The notes beneath the pieces are model-generated. The model did no database searches. It was not told the origin of the DNA and saw only the letters and a program-made list of their open reading frames with translations. A DNA stretch of 38,251 nucleotides from Betaproteobacteria bacterium (GTDB lineage Bacteria > Pseudomonadota > Gammaproteobacteria > Burkholderiales > SG8-41): NCBI GenBank assembly GCA_025356695.1, contig JANXSE010000104.1, positions 1 through 38,251 of the forward strand. The letters run 5' to 3'. Position numbers and translations under genes: made by a program. Each line of letters begins with the position of its first letter. Within the stretch, counting starts at the first letter, position 1. Shown here in pieces: positions 1-7,745 of the stretch.

Positions 1-663
1 TATCCGAAACTGCCCTACGACACGCTGCGCGATTTCATCGGAGTCACGCAGATCGGCAGCACGCCCATGGTCATCGGCACGGCACCCGCCGGCGGTATCA
101 AGACCTTGCGCGAACTGATCGCGCTGGCGCAGCAAAAACCCGGGCAGATCAATTTTGCATCGTCGGGCATCGGCAGCGGCACGCACGTCGGTGGCGAACT
201 CTTCAAACTGAGCGCTGGCATCAACATCGTGCATGTGCCGTACAAGGGCACGCCGGAGGCGCTCAACGACACGATCGCCGGCCGCATTCATTTCGTCGTT
301 ACCTCCATCGTGCCGGCGGTGCCGCTGGTGCGCAGCGGGCGCCTCACCGGTCTTGCAGTGACGACACGTGAACGCGCAGCGACGCTGCCTGATGTGCCGA
401 CCGTTGCCGAAGCGGCGTTGCCCGGTTTCAACTACGAAGGCTGGTACGGTCTGATTGCGCCGGCACGCACACCACCTGCAGTGATCAGAAAATTGTCCGA
501 TGATGTTGGCGCCATCCTGCGCTCGGCCGATATTGCCGAACGACTGGCGGCGCAGGGCGCCACTGCGAAGCCGACGACCCCGGCGGAATTCGACCGCATG
601 GTGCGTGATGAAATCGTCATTCGCGGCAAGGTGCTCAAAGCCTCGGGCGCGACCGCGGAATAG
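1..663 (+). CDS. Bug/TctC-family periplasmic binding protein (5' end missing)
   Basis: The reading frame is open from base 1, so the signal peptide and first lobe lie outside the window. The visible part begins YPKLPYDTLRDF and contains VPYKGTPEAL, the lobe-crossing segment typical of Bug (TctC-type) receptors, then GWYGLIAPARTPP near the C-terminus. Family members are extracytoplasmic solute receptors of about 300-330 residues that capture small carboxylates or related organic acids. The ligand cannot be told from sequence. The stop is only 3 nt before the next Bug gene, so the three Bug genes at 1-2619 are very probably one transcript. No TctA or TctB membrane subunit is visible, as is usual for orphan Bug proteins. 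The family call is firm; the ligand is unknown. Confidence 0.93.
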   Translation, partial: YPKLPYDTLRDFIGVTQIGSTPMVIGTAPAGGIKTLRELIALAQQKPGQINFASSGIGSGTHVGGELFKLSAGINIVHVPYKGTPEALNDTIAGRIHFVVTSIVPAVPLVRSGRLTGLAVTTRERAATLPDVPTVAEAALPGFNYEGWYGLIAPARTPPAVIRKLSDDVGAILRSADIAERLAAQGATAKPTTPAEFDRMVRDEIVIRGKVLKASGATAE

Positions 664-666
664 ACG

Positions 667-1635
667 ATGATGACCCGTCTGTACAAGTTGATTGGGATCG
701 GGATACTGGCCATCGTCTGCGTTGTGCCGGCGGCCACCGCACAGGATGGCCGGACTTTGCGCGTGGTAGTGCCGTTTCCACCGGGCGGGGCGGTCGATAC
801 GCTGGCGCGCGCATTGTCGGCGCCGCTCAATCGTTCACTCGGTCAAAGTATCGTCATCGACAACCGCCCCGGTGCCAATACGGTGATCGGCACGGAAGCA
901 GTGGTGCGCGCCGCGGCCGACGGCAATACGCTGTTGCTGATGGCGACTAGTTTCACCGTCAATCCTTCGGCGCATGCAAAGCTGCCCTATGATTCGCTGG
1001 CCGATCTCGCGGGTGTCAGCCGCGTCGCTTACAACCCGCTGATTATCTGCGTGCATCCTTCGCTGCCGGCGCACACCGTGAAAGAACTCGTTGCGCTGGC
1101 ACGTGCGCGCCCGCGCGAACTGACCTGGAGTGTCGCCAGCATCCTCGGCGGTGGCCGCATCGCCGGCGAACTGTTTCGCGAAGCGGCGAACATCGAATTG
1201 ATCAACGTGCCCTATGGCGGTGGCGGCCCGGCCACCATCGCGCTGCTCGGTGGCCATACCAGCATGATGGTCGGCAACGTGCTCGAGTGTTCACCCTATC
1301 TGCCGTCGGGGCGCATGCGTGCGATCGCGGTCACGTCGGTCGCGCGTTCGACTGCGGTGCCGCAGGTGCCGACGGTGGCCGAATCCGGCTATCCCGGATT
1401 CGATGCAACCAACTGGTTCGGCGCCATGGTGCGCGCCGGTACGCCGAAGCCGGCGATTGATCGTCTGAGTGCGGAAATCGGCAGGGCCCTGCAGTTGTCG
1501 GAGGTCAACGAGGCGCTGGCGCGGGTCGGTCTCACCGGCGGCGCGATGACACCGGTGGAATTCGATGCGTTCATCCGCAGCGAAATGCAGAAGAACGGCC
1601 GCATCGTGCGCTCGCTGAAACTGAAGGTCGAATAG
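667..1635 (+). CDS. Bug/TctC-family periplasmic binding protein
   Basis: This is a 322-residue receptor, the normal family length. It has an N-terminal signal peptide (hydrophobic residues about 8-23, likely cleavage after ATA). The mature part carries LRVVVPFPPGGAVDTLAR, the ligand-loop hallmark of the first lobe, VIDNRPGANTVIG, and later NVPYGGGGPATIAL. The last replaces the usual VPYKG with VPYGG, so the second-lobe loop differs from its neighbours. The start is ATG 667, with ATG 670 as an alternative; both follow GGAATAG. It sits 3 nt after the upstream Bug gene and 12 nt before the next. The role is inferred to be capture of an organic acid in the periplasm; the ligand is unknown. Confidence 0.93.
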   Translation: MMTRLYKLIGIGILAIVCVVPAATAQDGRTLRVVVPFPPGGAVDTLARALSAPLNRSLGQSIVIDNRPGANTVIGTEAVVRAAADGNTLLLMATSFTVNPSAHAKLPYDSLADLAGVSRVAYNPLIICVHPSLPAHTVKELVALARARPRELTWSVASILGGGRIAGELFREAANIELINVPYGGGGPATIALLGGHTSMMVGNVLECSPYLPSGRMRAIAVTSVARSTAVPQVPTVAESGYPGFDATNWFGAMVRAGTPKPAIDRLSAEIGRALQLSEVNEALARVGLTGGAMTPVEFDAFIRSEMQKNGRIVRSLKLKVE

Positions 1636-1647
1636 GACGGAAAAGAC

Positions 1648-2619
1648 ATGGCGTTGCGTTCTGTATGGTGTTGTTGCTGCGTATTGTTGTCCGCGATCTC
1701 GTGCAGCGCGTTCGCCGCAGATTTTCCGCAGCGCCCCGTGCGTATTGTCGTGCCAATCGGCCCGGGCAGCAGCATGGACATCATCGCGCGTGTGCTCGGG
1801 CAGAAGCTCAACGAGGCGTGGAACCAGCCGGTGATCGTCGACAACCGTGCCGGTGCCGGCGGCAATATCGGTGCCGAGACGGTGGCGAAGGCCGCGCCCG
1901 ACGGCTATACGGTGTTGTTCGCGTCGAGTTCGTTTGCGATCAGCCCCTCGGTGTATCGCAAGATGCCCTACGACGTGCTGCGTGATTTCGAGCCGGTGAC
2001 GCAGATTTCCTCGCGCGGCAACGTGCTGGTGGTGGTAGCGGGTTCGCCGCTGAATTCGGTGCGCGAGCTGGTGGCGCTGGCGAAAGCGCGGCCGGGCCAG
2101 TTGAGTTTTGGTTCGGGGGGCGGCACCGGCAGCTCCGACCACATGGCGGGTGAACTCTTCAATATGCTGGCCGGCGTGCAGATCGTGCACGTGCCCTACA
2201 AAAGCGGGCCGCAGGCACAGAACGACCTGATCGGCGGGCAGTTGTCGATTTATCTCGGCGGCATTCCTATCCAGTTGCCGATGATCAGGTCGGGCCGCGT
2301 CAAGCCGCTGGGTACCAGCGGTTTGAAACGTTCGACGATGCTGCCCGAGGTGCCGACCATCCACGAAGCCGGTGTGCCCGGTTACGAGGTCGACGTCTGG
2401 TACGGCTTGTTCTCGCCGCGTGGCACGCCGCCCGCAGTAGTGTCGCGCATCGCCGCCGACGTCACGCGCATCGTGCGCGACGCGGCCATGGCGGAACGCT
2501 GGCAGACGCTCGGTGTCGAGCCGGCGGGTAGCCTGCCGGCGGAATTTCGCGCGAAGTTCGGCGCCGAGATCGAGAAATGGCGCAAGGTCGTCAAAGCGGC
2601 GCGCATCGAGCTTGAATGA
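1648..2619 (+). CDS. Bug/TctC-family periplasmic binding protein
   Basis: This is a 323-residue Bug receptor and the third in the tandem set. The signal peptide contains four consecutive cysteines (WCCCCVLL) and probably ends at AFA before ADFPQRPVRIVV. No convincing lipobox is present, so a soluble periplasmic protein is expected. The mature domain has VPIGPGSSMDIIAR (the usual PPGG loop is changed to GPGS), VIVDNRAGAGGNIG, and HVPYKSGPQAQNDL. The changed first-lobe loop suggests a ligand different from that of the neighbours, which is inference. ACGGAAAAGAC precedes the ATG as the ribosome site. The gene closes the apparent operon. Confidence 0.93.
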   Translation: MALRSVWCCCCVLLSAISCSAFAADFPQRPVRIVVPIGPGSSMDIIARVLGQKLNEAWNQPVIVDNRAGAGGNIGAETVAKAAPDGYTVLFASSSFAISPSVYRKMPYDVLRDFEPVTQISSRGNVLVVVAGSPLNSVRELVALAKARPGQLSFGSGGGTGSSDHMAGELFNMLAGVQIVHVPYKSGPQAQNDLIGGQLSIYLGGIPIQLPMIRSGRVKPLGTSGLKRSTMLPEVPTIHEAGVPGYEVDVWYGLFSPRGTPPAVVSRIAADVTRIVRDAAMAERWQTLGVEPAGSLPAEFRAKFGAEIEKWRKVVKAARIELE

Positions 2620-2692
2620 GCATTACACTGTGCATGTGGCTGTCGCGCGGAATGGCCGACCGCACTGTTCAACCTGAATCGGGATTGTTGCC

Positions 2693-2893
2693 ATGAAAAA
2701 AATCTTTGCCCTTGCTATCGCTTTCTCGCTGACTGCCTGCGGCGTGGAAACTGCGACCACCGCCGCCACCGGCGCAGTCATCAAGAAAAACGAAATGGAA
2801 GAGGGCAAGAAAACCATGGAGCGCTCGCAGGCGAAAGTCGAGGACGCGGTGCAACAGATGCAGCAGCGCGCCGAAAAAGACGGTGACCGCTGA
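2693..2893 (+). CDS. small predicted lipoprotein, 66 residues
   Basis: The product is a very short exported protein. The N-terminus MKKIFALAIAFSLTAC is a clear lipoprotein signal with the lipid-accepting cysteine at residue 16. The remaining 50 residues are an alanine/threonine stretch followed by a charged helix rich in E, K and Q (about residues 31-63) that could form a coiled coil. I do not recognise a named family; the size and layout resemble small outer-membrane lipoproteins of the entericidin or Lpp kind, but the sequence gives no proof. It has its own short upstream region after the Bug operon, with a TACACT box at 2624-2629. The start ATG follows GGGATTGTTGCC. The lipobox makes a real gene likely. 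Confidence 0.72.
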   Translation: MKKIFALAIAFSLTACGVETATTAATGAVIKKNEMEEGKKTMERSQAKVEDAVQQMQQRAEKDGDR

Positions 2894-2974
2894 GGCGGTT
2901 CGTGTAGAGCAGGCTCTGCTCCGGACCTTGAGGCGGTCGCAGGCGGGCCAAAGATATGCGTCGACTCCAGGTTC

Positions 2975-3721
2975 ATGACAATGCCTATTCTAAATCTCGC
3001 TGCTTACCGGTTCTGGCCCGTTGCAGACCCGCAATCGACGCGCAACACGCTCGATGCGGCCGGCAGGGCGCTGGGGGTGAAAGGCACCATTCTTGTGACC
3101 CCGGAAGGCTTGAACGCGTTTTTGGCCGGCGCAGAAAAGCCCTGCCGCGAAATGCTCGCCTGCCTGCGCGCAGTGCCGGGGTTTGAGGCGCTGCAGGCCA
3201 AGGAAAGCTGGTCGGCGCGTGTGCCGTTCAAGCGCTTCAAGGCCAAAGTCAAAAAAGAAATCATCCGCATGGATCATCCGACGATCCGCCCCGCGGACCA
3301 GCGGGCGCCGGTGGTCGACGCCAAAACGCTGGCGCGCTGGCTGGACCGCGGCTGCGACGACGCGGGCAGAGCGGTGGTCATGCTCGACACGCGCAACGCT
3401 TTTGAAGCCGATTGCGGAAAATTCGAACATGCCATCGACTGGCGAATACAAAAATTCACGGAATTTCCACGCGCGGTGCAGGCGCATCGCGATGCCCTGG
3501 AGGGAAAAACCGTTGTCAGTTATTGCACCGGCGGCATTCGCTGCGAGAAAGCCGCGCTCTATATGCATGAGCTTGGCTTGACCAATGTGCTGCAGCTTGA
3601 CGGCGGCATTCTGAAATATTTTGAAGAGACCGGCGGCCGTCACTGGCAGGGCCATTGTTTTGTCTTCGACGAGCGCGCGATGCTGGCGCCCGATCTCGGC
3701 CCCGGCGTAGAGGACACATAA
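2975..3721 (+). CDS. trhO: TrhO/YceA-type rhodanese, probable tRNA U34 hydroxylase
   Basis: This is a 248-residue cytoplasmic protein with an N-terminal acylphosphatase-like domain (about residues 1-95, with KGTILVTPEGLNAF) and a rhodanese domain (about 110-225). The rhodanese part has VVMLDTRNAFE and the active-site loop SYCTGGIRCEKA, with catalytic Cys184 and a second Cys190. This is the signature of the TrhO family, which hydroxylates uridine 34 of some tRNAs to 5-hydroxyuridine. It is shorter than the E. coli protein (about 350 residues), lacking most of the C-terminal extension; short versions are common. The start is ATG 2975, though ATG 2981 (MPILNL) is equally possible. The gene stands alone, convergent with the Bug gene at 3767-4735. 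Confidence 0.9.
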   Translation: MTMPILNLAAYRFWPVADPQSTRNTLDAAGRALGVKGTILVTPEGLNAFLAGAEKPCREMLACLRAVPGFEALQAKESWSARVPFKRFKAKVKKEIIRMDHPTIRPADQRAPVVDAKTLARWLDRGCDDAGRAVVMLDTRNAFEADCGKFEHAIDWRIQKFTEFPRAVQAHRDALEGKTVVSYCTGGIRCEKAALYMHELGLTNVLQLDGGILKYFEETGGRHWQGHCFVFDERAMLAPDLGPGVEDT

Positions 3722-3767
3722 CCGGCGCTGCGGCTGACGCCGTCCGCTGTGTACGGAAACGCCGGTT
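3720..3767. terminator. possible bidirectional hairpin between convergent genes
   Basis: AACCGGCG at 3720-3727 is complementary to CGCCGGTT at 3760-3767. The 32-nt loop contains a smaller TCCG/CGGA stem. It lies exactly between the stop of trhO and the stop of the minus-strand Bug gene. There is only a short T run, so terminator function is a weak inference. Confidence 0.35.
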
Positions 3768-4735
3768 TATTCCGCGCGCACGTTGGCGGTGCGCGCCACC
3801 TTGCCCCAGCGCGCGGTGTCTTCGCGGATCTCGGCGGTGAACTGTTCGGATGTGCTGCCGATCGGTTCCAGCCCGGTGGATTGATAACGTTCGCGCAACT
3901 CGGGGACAGCAAGTGCTTTCGTGATCTCGCTGTGCAGTTTGCTCAGGATCTCGCGCGGTGTTCCCGTTGGTGCAAGCAGACCGTACCAGGAGCCAATGAC
4001 CAGGGCGGGGCCGCCGGCTTCGGCCAGCGTCGGCACTTCCGGTGCCACCGGTGAACGTTTGCTTGCGGCAACGCCCATCGCGCGCAGACGGCCGGCGCGC
4101 ACCTGCGGCATGGTCGCCATCATCGAATCGAAACCCATGATGACGTGGCCGCCGATCAGATCGGCGATCAACGGCTGGCTGCCTTTGTACGGCACATGGA
4201 TCATCCGCGTGCTGGTCTGCTGTAGAAAATATTCCGCTGCCAGATGATTGGTGCCGCCGATGCCCGGCGAGCCGTAAGTAAGTTCGCCCGGGTGGCGTTT
4301 GGCGAGCGCGATGAACTCGCGCACGTTATGCACGTTCAGCGAAGGATGCACCACCATCACGAACGAGGTCGCGCCGACGTTGCTCACCGCGACAAGGTCG
4401 CGCGCGACGTCGAACGGCAGTTTTGGATAGACGGCCGGGTTGATGGTGATGGAACCGGTCGTTGCGCCGATCAGGGTGTAGCCGTCGGCGGGCGCTTTGG
4501 CGCCGATTTCGGTGCCGATGATGCCGTTGGCGCCTGCCCGCACGTCAATGACGAACTGTTGATGCGTGCTTTCGCTGATTTTCTGCAACAGCGGGCGCAG
4601 CACGATATCGAGTCCGCCGCCGGCGGCAAAGGGCACGATGACACGTACCGGTTTGTTCGGGTAATTTTGCGCCGTCGCGGGGATCGCCAGGGCGGCGCCG
4701 AGGCAACACGCTATCGCCAGTTTGAAAACTTTCAC
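3767..4735 (-). CDS. Bug/TctC-family periplasmic binding protein
   Basis: This is a 322-residue Bug receptor. I place the start at GTG 4735 because the product then begins MKVFKLAIACCLGAALAIPA, a clean signal peptide cleaved near ATAQ, and GGAGG lies 10 nt upstream. Extending to 4825 adds an arginine-rich stretch inside the neighbouring gene. Mature features are VRVIVPFAAGGGLDIVLR, AGANGIIGTEIGA, IHVPYKGSQPLIADL and GSWYGLLAPTGTPRE. It follows the VOC lipoprotein gene by 34 nt on the same strand, so the two are likely co-transcribed. The receptor may gather the substrate or product of that enzyme, which is inference. The ligand is unknown. Confidence 0.93.
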   Translation of the reverse strand: MKVFKLAIACCLGAALAIPATAQNYPNKPVRVIVPFAAGGGLDIVLRPLLQKISESTHQQFVIDVRAGANGIIGTEIGAKAPADGYTLIGATTGSITINPAVYPKLPFDVARDLVAVSNVGATSFVMVVHPSLNVHNVREFIALAKRHPGELTYGSPGIGGTNHLAAEYFLQQTSTRMIHVPYKGSQPLIADLIGGHVIMGFDSMMATMPQVRAGRLRAMGVAASKRSPVAPEVPTLAEAGGPALVIGSWYGLLAPTGTPREILSKLHSEITKALAVPELRERYQSTGLEPIGSTSEQFTAEIREDTARWGKVARTANVRAE

Positions 4736-4769
4736 GAATTGCCTGCCTCCAAAAATTTGCAGCGGCGGG

Positions 4770-5795
4770 TCAGCCGCGCGGACCGCCCGGGCAATCGGTG
4801 GCGCGACCCTTGCATTTCTCCGCAATGTATTCGGGCAGGCCGCGACCGGCGATTTCGATACGCATGCCCTCCGGGTCCTGGATGGTCCAGCCGAGTTTTG
4901 AATCGGGCAGCGGTTTGTAGCCGCGGCTCTTGAGTTCGGCCTCGACGCGATCCTGGTCGTAGTTCTCGATTTCGAACGCGAAGTGCTCGACGTAGGGCTT
5001 GCCGCCCGGGCGCTTGATGTTGCGCAGGTAGAGCGTGTTGTTGCCGAAACGCAGCATCGCCTGCGCGTTGGGTTCCTCGGCCTTGTTGTAAATCGGCCGC
5101 ATGCTGAACATCTGCTGGTACCAGTCGCGCGTTTTGACGATGTCGTCGACGCACAACACGATGTGGCTGAAAGCGGTGGCTTTGAAGCCGCGTCCGCTGG
5201 GTTTCGGTGCCGACGCGAGATTTTTCAGGCCGACCGCTTCGGCGCCTTTGCATTTATCGGAGGCGATGATCGCGCAGGGATCGCTGGCGCCGGGAAAGAT
5301 GCCAGTCTCGGATATAAAATGAATCATGTAACCGGAACGGTCGTCCAGCGTCCAGCCCCATTCGGTATCGGCCTTGAATTTGATGTTAAGGCGCTGCAAC
5401 TCGGCGGCGATTTTTTCCTTGTTGCCGGCGAAATTTTTGATTGACCAGCCGATGTGGCTGACCACGGATTTTTCGCCGGGTTTCACCGGCACGATGTAGA
5501 TGCCCTCGGGTTTGGCCGGGTCGCCGAATTCGACTGAGCACATTTTCCCGTTGTCCCAGGCCACCTTCATGCCGAGCAGTTCGACGTAAAAATCGCGCGT
5601 GCGCGCGTAATCGGTGACGGCGTAGGAGAGATGGTTGACGGCGGTTGCGCGTGCCAGTCCGCTGGGCGCGTCGCCGGGCCATGCGGCGCAGCCGCCGAGC
5701 GCCGCGGTGACACCGGCACCGCCGAGGGCAGTGAGCAGACGCCGCCGTTGCGGGTCGACCCCGGTGAATGCGAACTGCGAACGGTCTGTAACCAT
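4770..5795 (-). CDS. exported two-domain VOC (glyoxalase/dioxygenase fold) lipoprotein
   Basis: This is a 341-residue protein. The N-terminus has QRRRLL (residues 16-21), a hydrophobic run and LGGC, giving a Tat-like signal ending in a lipobox with Cys36. Two vicinal-oxygen-chelate domains follow, at about residues 50-170 and 205-325. The first starts AVNHLSYAVTDYARTRDFY; the second FSHIVLCVDDIVKTRDWY and ends RIEIAG. The second domain keeps a plausible His-His-Glu metal triad (FSH, VEHFAFEIE, RIEIAG). VOC enzymes include glyoxalase I and extradiol dioxygenases and are normally cytoplasmic, so export is unusual. The signal suggests folding with metal in the cytoplasm before Tat export. It precedes a Bug receptor gene by 34 nt. 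The substrate is unknown. Confidence 0.82.
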   Translation of the reverse strand: MVTDRSQFAFTGVDPQRRRLLTALGGAGVTAALGGCAAWPGDAPSGLARATAVNHLSYAVTDYARTRDFYVELLGMKVAWDNGKMCSVEFGDPAKPEGIYIVPVKPGEKSVVSHIGWSIKNFAGNKEKIAAELQRLNIKFKADTEWGWTLDDRSGYMIHFISETGIFPGASDPCAIIASDKCKGAEAVGLKNLASAPKPSGRGFKATAFSHIVLCVDDIVKTRDWYQQMFSMRPIYNKAEEPNAQAMLRFGNNTLYLRNIKRPGGKPYVEHFAFEIENYDQDRVEAELKSRGYKPLPDSKLGWTIQDPEGMRIEIAGRGLPEYIAEKCKGRATDCPGGPRG

Positions 5796-5909
5796 GTGTT
5801 TCTCCTCCGCGGGGTGGCACCCGTCGTCGCGGGCGTGTTAGCGCATTGTAGGCGCAGCGGACGGCGCGCGCCAAGCGCAGCGGTCCGGCGCGCGCCGCCG
5901 GCAGGCTGC

Positions 5910-5915
5910 TAGAAT
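5910..5915 (+). promoter_or_regulatory. possible -10 box (TAGAAT) for the alpha/beta hydrolase
   Basis: TAGAAT stands out in the GC-rich gap between two divergent genes and lies 34 nt before the chosen TTG start. No clear -35 element is seen. Confidence 0.35.
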
Positions 5916-5948
5916 CGACCCGGATATTTTTTGACTGACGGAGCCGGC

Positions 5949-6851
5949 TTGAAGCTTTTGCAAAAAATGCTGGGTTTACTCACGGGGGTTTTGATCATGA
6001 CTGCGGCTACTCAGGCCGGCGCCCGGCCGTCCGACCGTTTTGCAAACGTGAACGGCCTGCGCTTGCACTACCTTGAATGGGGGGCGGCCGACCGGCAACC
6101 GTTGATCCTGCTGCACGGGATCGCGCGCGTGGCGCACAATTTCGACCATATCGCGCCGCGTTTTCTCGACGATTACCGCGTCATCGCCATCGATATGCGC
6201 GGTCACGGCGATTCGGCCTGGGATGCCGGCGGTGCCTATATGGTCGAGGATTATGTCGCCGACATCGAGGCGCTGATTGTCGAATTGAAACTGCAAAACA
6301 TCGTGCTATGGGGCAACTCGACCGGCGGACGGGTGGCGCAGATGATCGCCGGGCGTCATCCGGAATGGGTCGCCGCGGTGATCTCCGAGGATGTCGGGCC
6401 GGAGCGTCCGGCGGCGATTTCGAACCGTCGTGCCGCGCGCATGGCGCGCGAAGCGGAAGGCTGGGCGACGCGCGACGACCTGCTGGCGCATGTGAAAACG
6501 GAGAACCCGCGGACCGCCGAGCCGCTGTTGCGCAATTTTGTCGAGCACGGTGCCAAGGCGCGCACCGACGGCCGCATTGTTTACAAGCGCGATCCGAAGA
6601 TACTCGACGGCTTCGTGCCGACGGAGTTATGGGCGACCGTCAGCCGGATCAAGGCGCCCATTCTGTATCTGCTCGGCGGTGCCAGCGACATCGTACCGCC
6701 GGACACGCAGCGCCAGCTCACAACCAGCCTGCCGCGCGCGGAAATCGTCAGCATGCCCGGACTCGGCCATTATCCGAGCGACGAGAAGCCGGATGAGGCG
6801 ACGGCGATCATAAAAACGTTTTTGCAGAAAGCGCGCTCGTCCGCCCGTTAA
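5949..6851 (+). CDS. exported alpha/beta-hydrolase
   Basis: This is a 300-residue serine hydrolase. I choose TTG 5949 because GGAG at 5940-5943 sits 5 nt upstream and the product then starts MKLLQKMLGLLTGVLIM, a good signal peptide ending near QAGA. TTG 5931 and ATG 5967 are alternatives. Fold markers are LLHGIARV (oxyanion region, residues 54-61), DMRGHGDS (82-89), the nucleophile elbow GNSTGG with Ser124, the acid in GGASDIVP (Asp247) and the base in GLGHYP (His274). The catalytic triad is complete. The family includes esterases, epoxide and C-C hydrolases; the substrate is unknown. It diverges from the VOC-Bug pair and abuts a convergent gene with 7 nt between the stops. Confidence 0.88.
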   Translation: MKLLQKMLGLLTGVLIMTAATQAGARPSDRFANVNGLRLHYLEWGAADRQPLILLHGIARVAHNFDHIAPRFLDDYRVIAIDMRGHGDSAWDAGGAYMVEDYVADIEALIVELKLQNIVLWGNSTGGRVAQMIAGRHPEWVAAVISEDVGPERPAAISNRRAARMAREAEGWATRDDLLAHVKTENPRTAEPLLRNFVEHGAKARTDGRIVYKRDPKILDGFVPTELWATVSRIKAPILYLLGGASDIVPPDTQRQLTTSLPRAEIVSMPGLGHYPSDEKPDEATAIIKTFLQKARSSAR

Positions 6852-6858
6852 GGCGCCC

Positions 6859-7449
6859 TCAGAAACCCTGCATGGAGCGGCGACGCTGCTCTTCGTACTG
6901 TTGTTGTTGCTGGCGGCGCTGTGTTTCCTGCTGCGCCTGCTGTTGCTGGCGCAGGGACTCCTGTTCCTGCATCCGGCGCGCATTGATGCGCTCGTTCTCG
7001 ATCGCCTGGATGGTCTGCGCGTCGCGTGCCGCCCGCTGGCGCGCGTCATTCTCGCTTTCCATCGCCTGGCGGCGCGCCTGCGTGTCCTCGGCGCGGCGTT
7101 GCGCTTCAAGGCGCTGGCGCTCGTATTCCTGCTGGCGCTCGAAGCGCGCGGCCTCGGCTTCATTGCGGTGCGTGACCTGTTCGGCCAGCGTGCGGTTGCG
7201 TTCGAGTTCGCGCGCCTGTTGTGTCGAGGCGGTTTCCTGCTGTCGTTCCAGCATGCGCGTGCGGGCACTGTCGTCGCGTGCATCCATTTCCGCTTTCAGA
7301 CGCTCGACTTCGGCTTCCATTTTCGTCGCGCGTGCGCGTTCCTCCAGCATGCGCGCCTCGGCGGCGGCCTGGTTGGAGCGTATTTTCCAATAGCCGCCCA
7401 TTGCGATGAGGCCCGCCAGCATGGCGACGAGAACTATTTTCGGATTCAT
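6859..7449 (-). CDS. membrane-anchored coiled-coil protein, unknown function
   Basis: This is a 196-residue protein with one N-terminal hydrophobic segment (MNPKIVLVAMLAGLIAMGGYW, residues 4-21). Almost all the rest is a continuous charged helix (about 25-190) rich in R, E, Q and A, ending RRRSMQGF. The composition predicts a long coiled coil outside or inside the membrane; orientation is uncertain. From about residue 165 it is nearly pure Q, R and E. I recognise no enzymatic motif and cannot assign a family. Coding in this strand is supported by the clean membrane anchor and sensible ends. The antisense frame is cysteine/arginine-rich and looks like a shadow. Confidence 0.72.
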   Translation of the reverse strand: MNPKIVLVAMLAGLIAMGGYWKIRSNQAAAEARMLEERARATKMEAEVERLKAEMDARDDSARTRMLERQQETASTQQARELERNRTLAEQVTHRNEAEAARFERQQEYERQRLEAQRRAEDTQARRQAMESENDARQRAARDAQTIQAIENERINARRMQEQESLRQQQQAQQETQRRQQQQQYEEQRRRSMQGF

Positions 7450-7745
7450 GAAAGTTGGCTGCCCGTTCGATTACAAACCGTATTTTAATGCGCGGTTGTT
7501 AAATGTCGATGAAAGGCCTCGCACGGGGCGTATTGCAAATGCTTCCGTTTACGCCGGCGGTCCGCTATTCCGCCGTTCCGTGCTGATTATCGGCCCCGGT
7601 CTTTGTGTCGGGCAATAGGGCGCGAGGGCTATGCCCGGCGGGACGGTGTTGCGACGGCCGTAGCGGCGGCTTGTGTGCCGCAACGCCTGAAAACGGAGGC
7701 GCAACGGATCGGCTATGCTTGAAACCTTTCCGGGGGGCGTCCAAC
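7450..7745. other. intergenic region with possible promoter
   Basis: This 296-nt gap separates two divergent genes. I find no credible coding frame. TATGCT at 7714-7719 is a candidate -10 box for the hydrolase at 7746, without an obvious -35. Confidence 0.4.

Noticed and set aside
1291..2364. 357-residue minus-strand frame opposite the Bug genes
   Set aside because: It is His/Arg-rich, with no family features, and is antisense to two well-supported receptors.
2907..2921. GAGCAG-GCT-CTGCTC hairpin after the small lipoprotein
   Set aside because: The stem is only 6 bp with a 3-nt loop and no T run, too weak to call a terminator.
4736..4825. Upstream extension of the minus-strand Bug gene
   Set aside because: It would overlap the VOC gene and bury the signal peptide. 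GTG 4735 with GGAGG upstream gives a normal leader.
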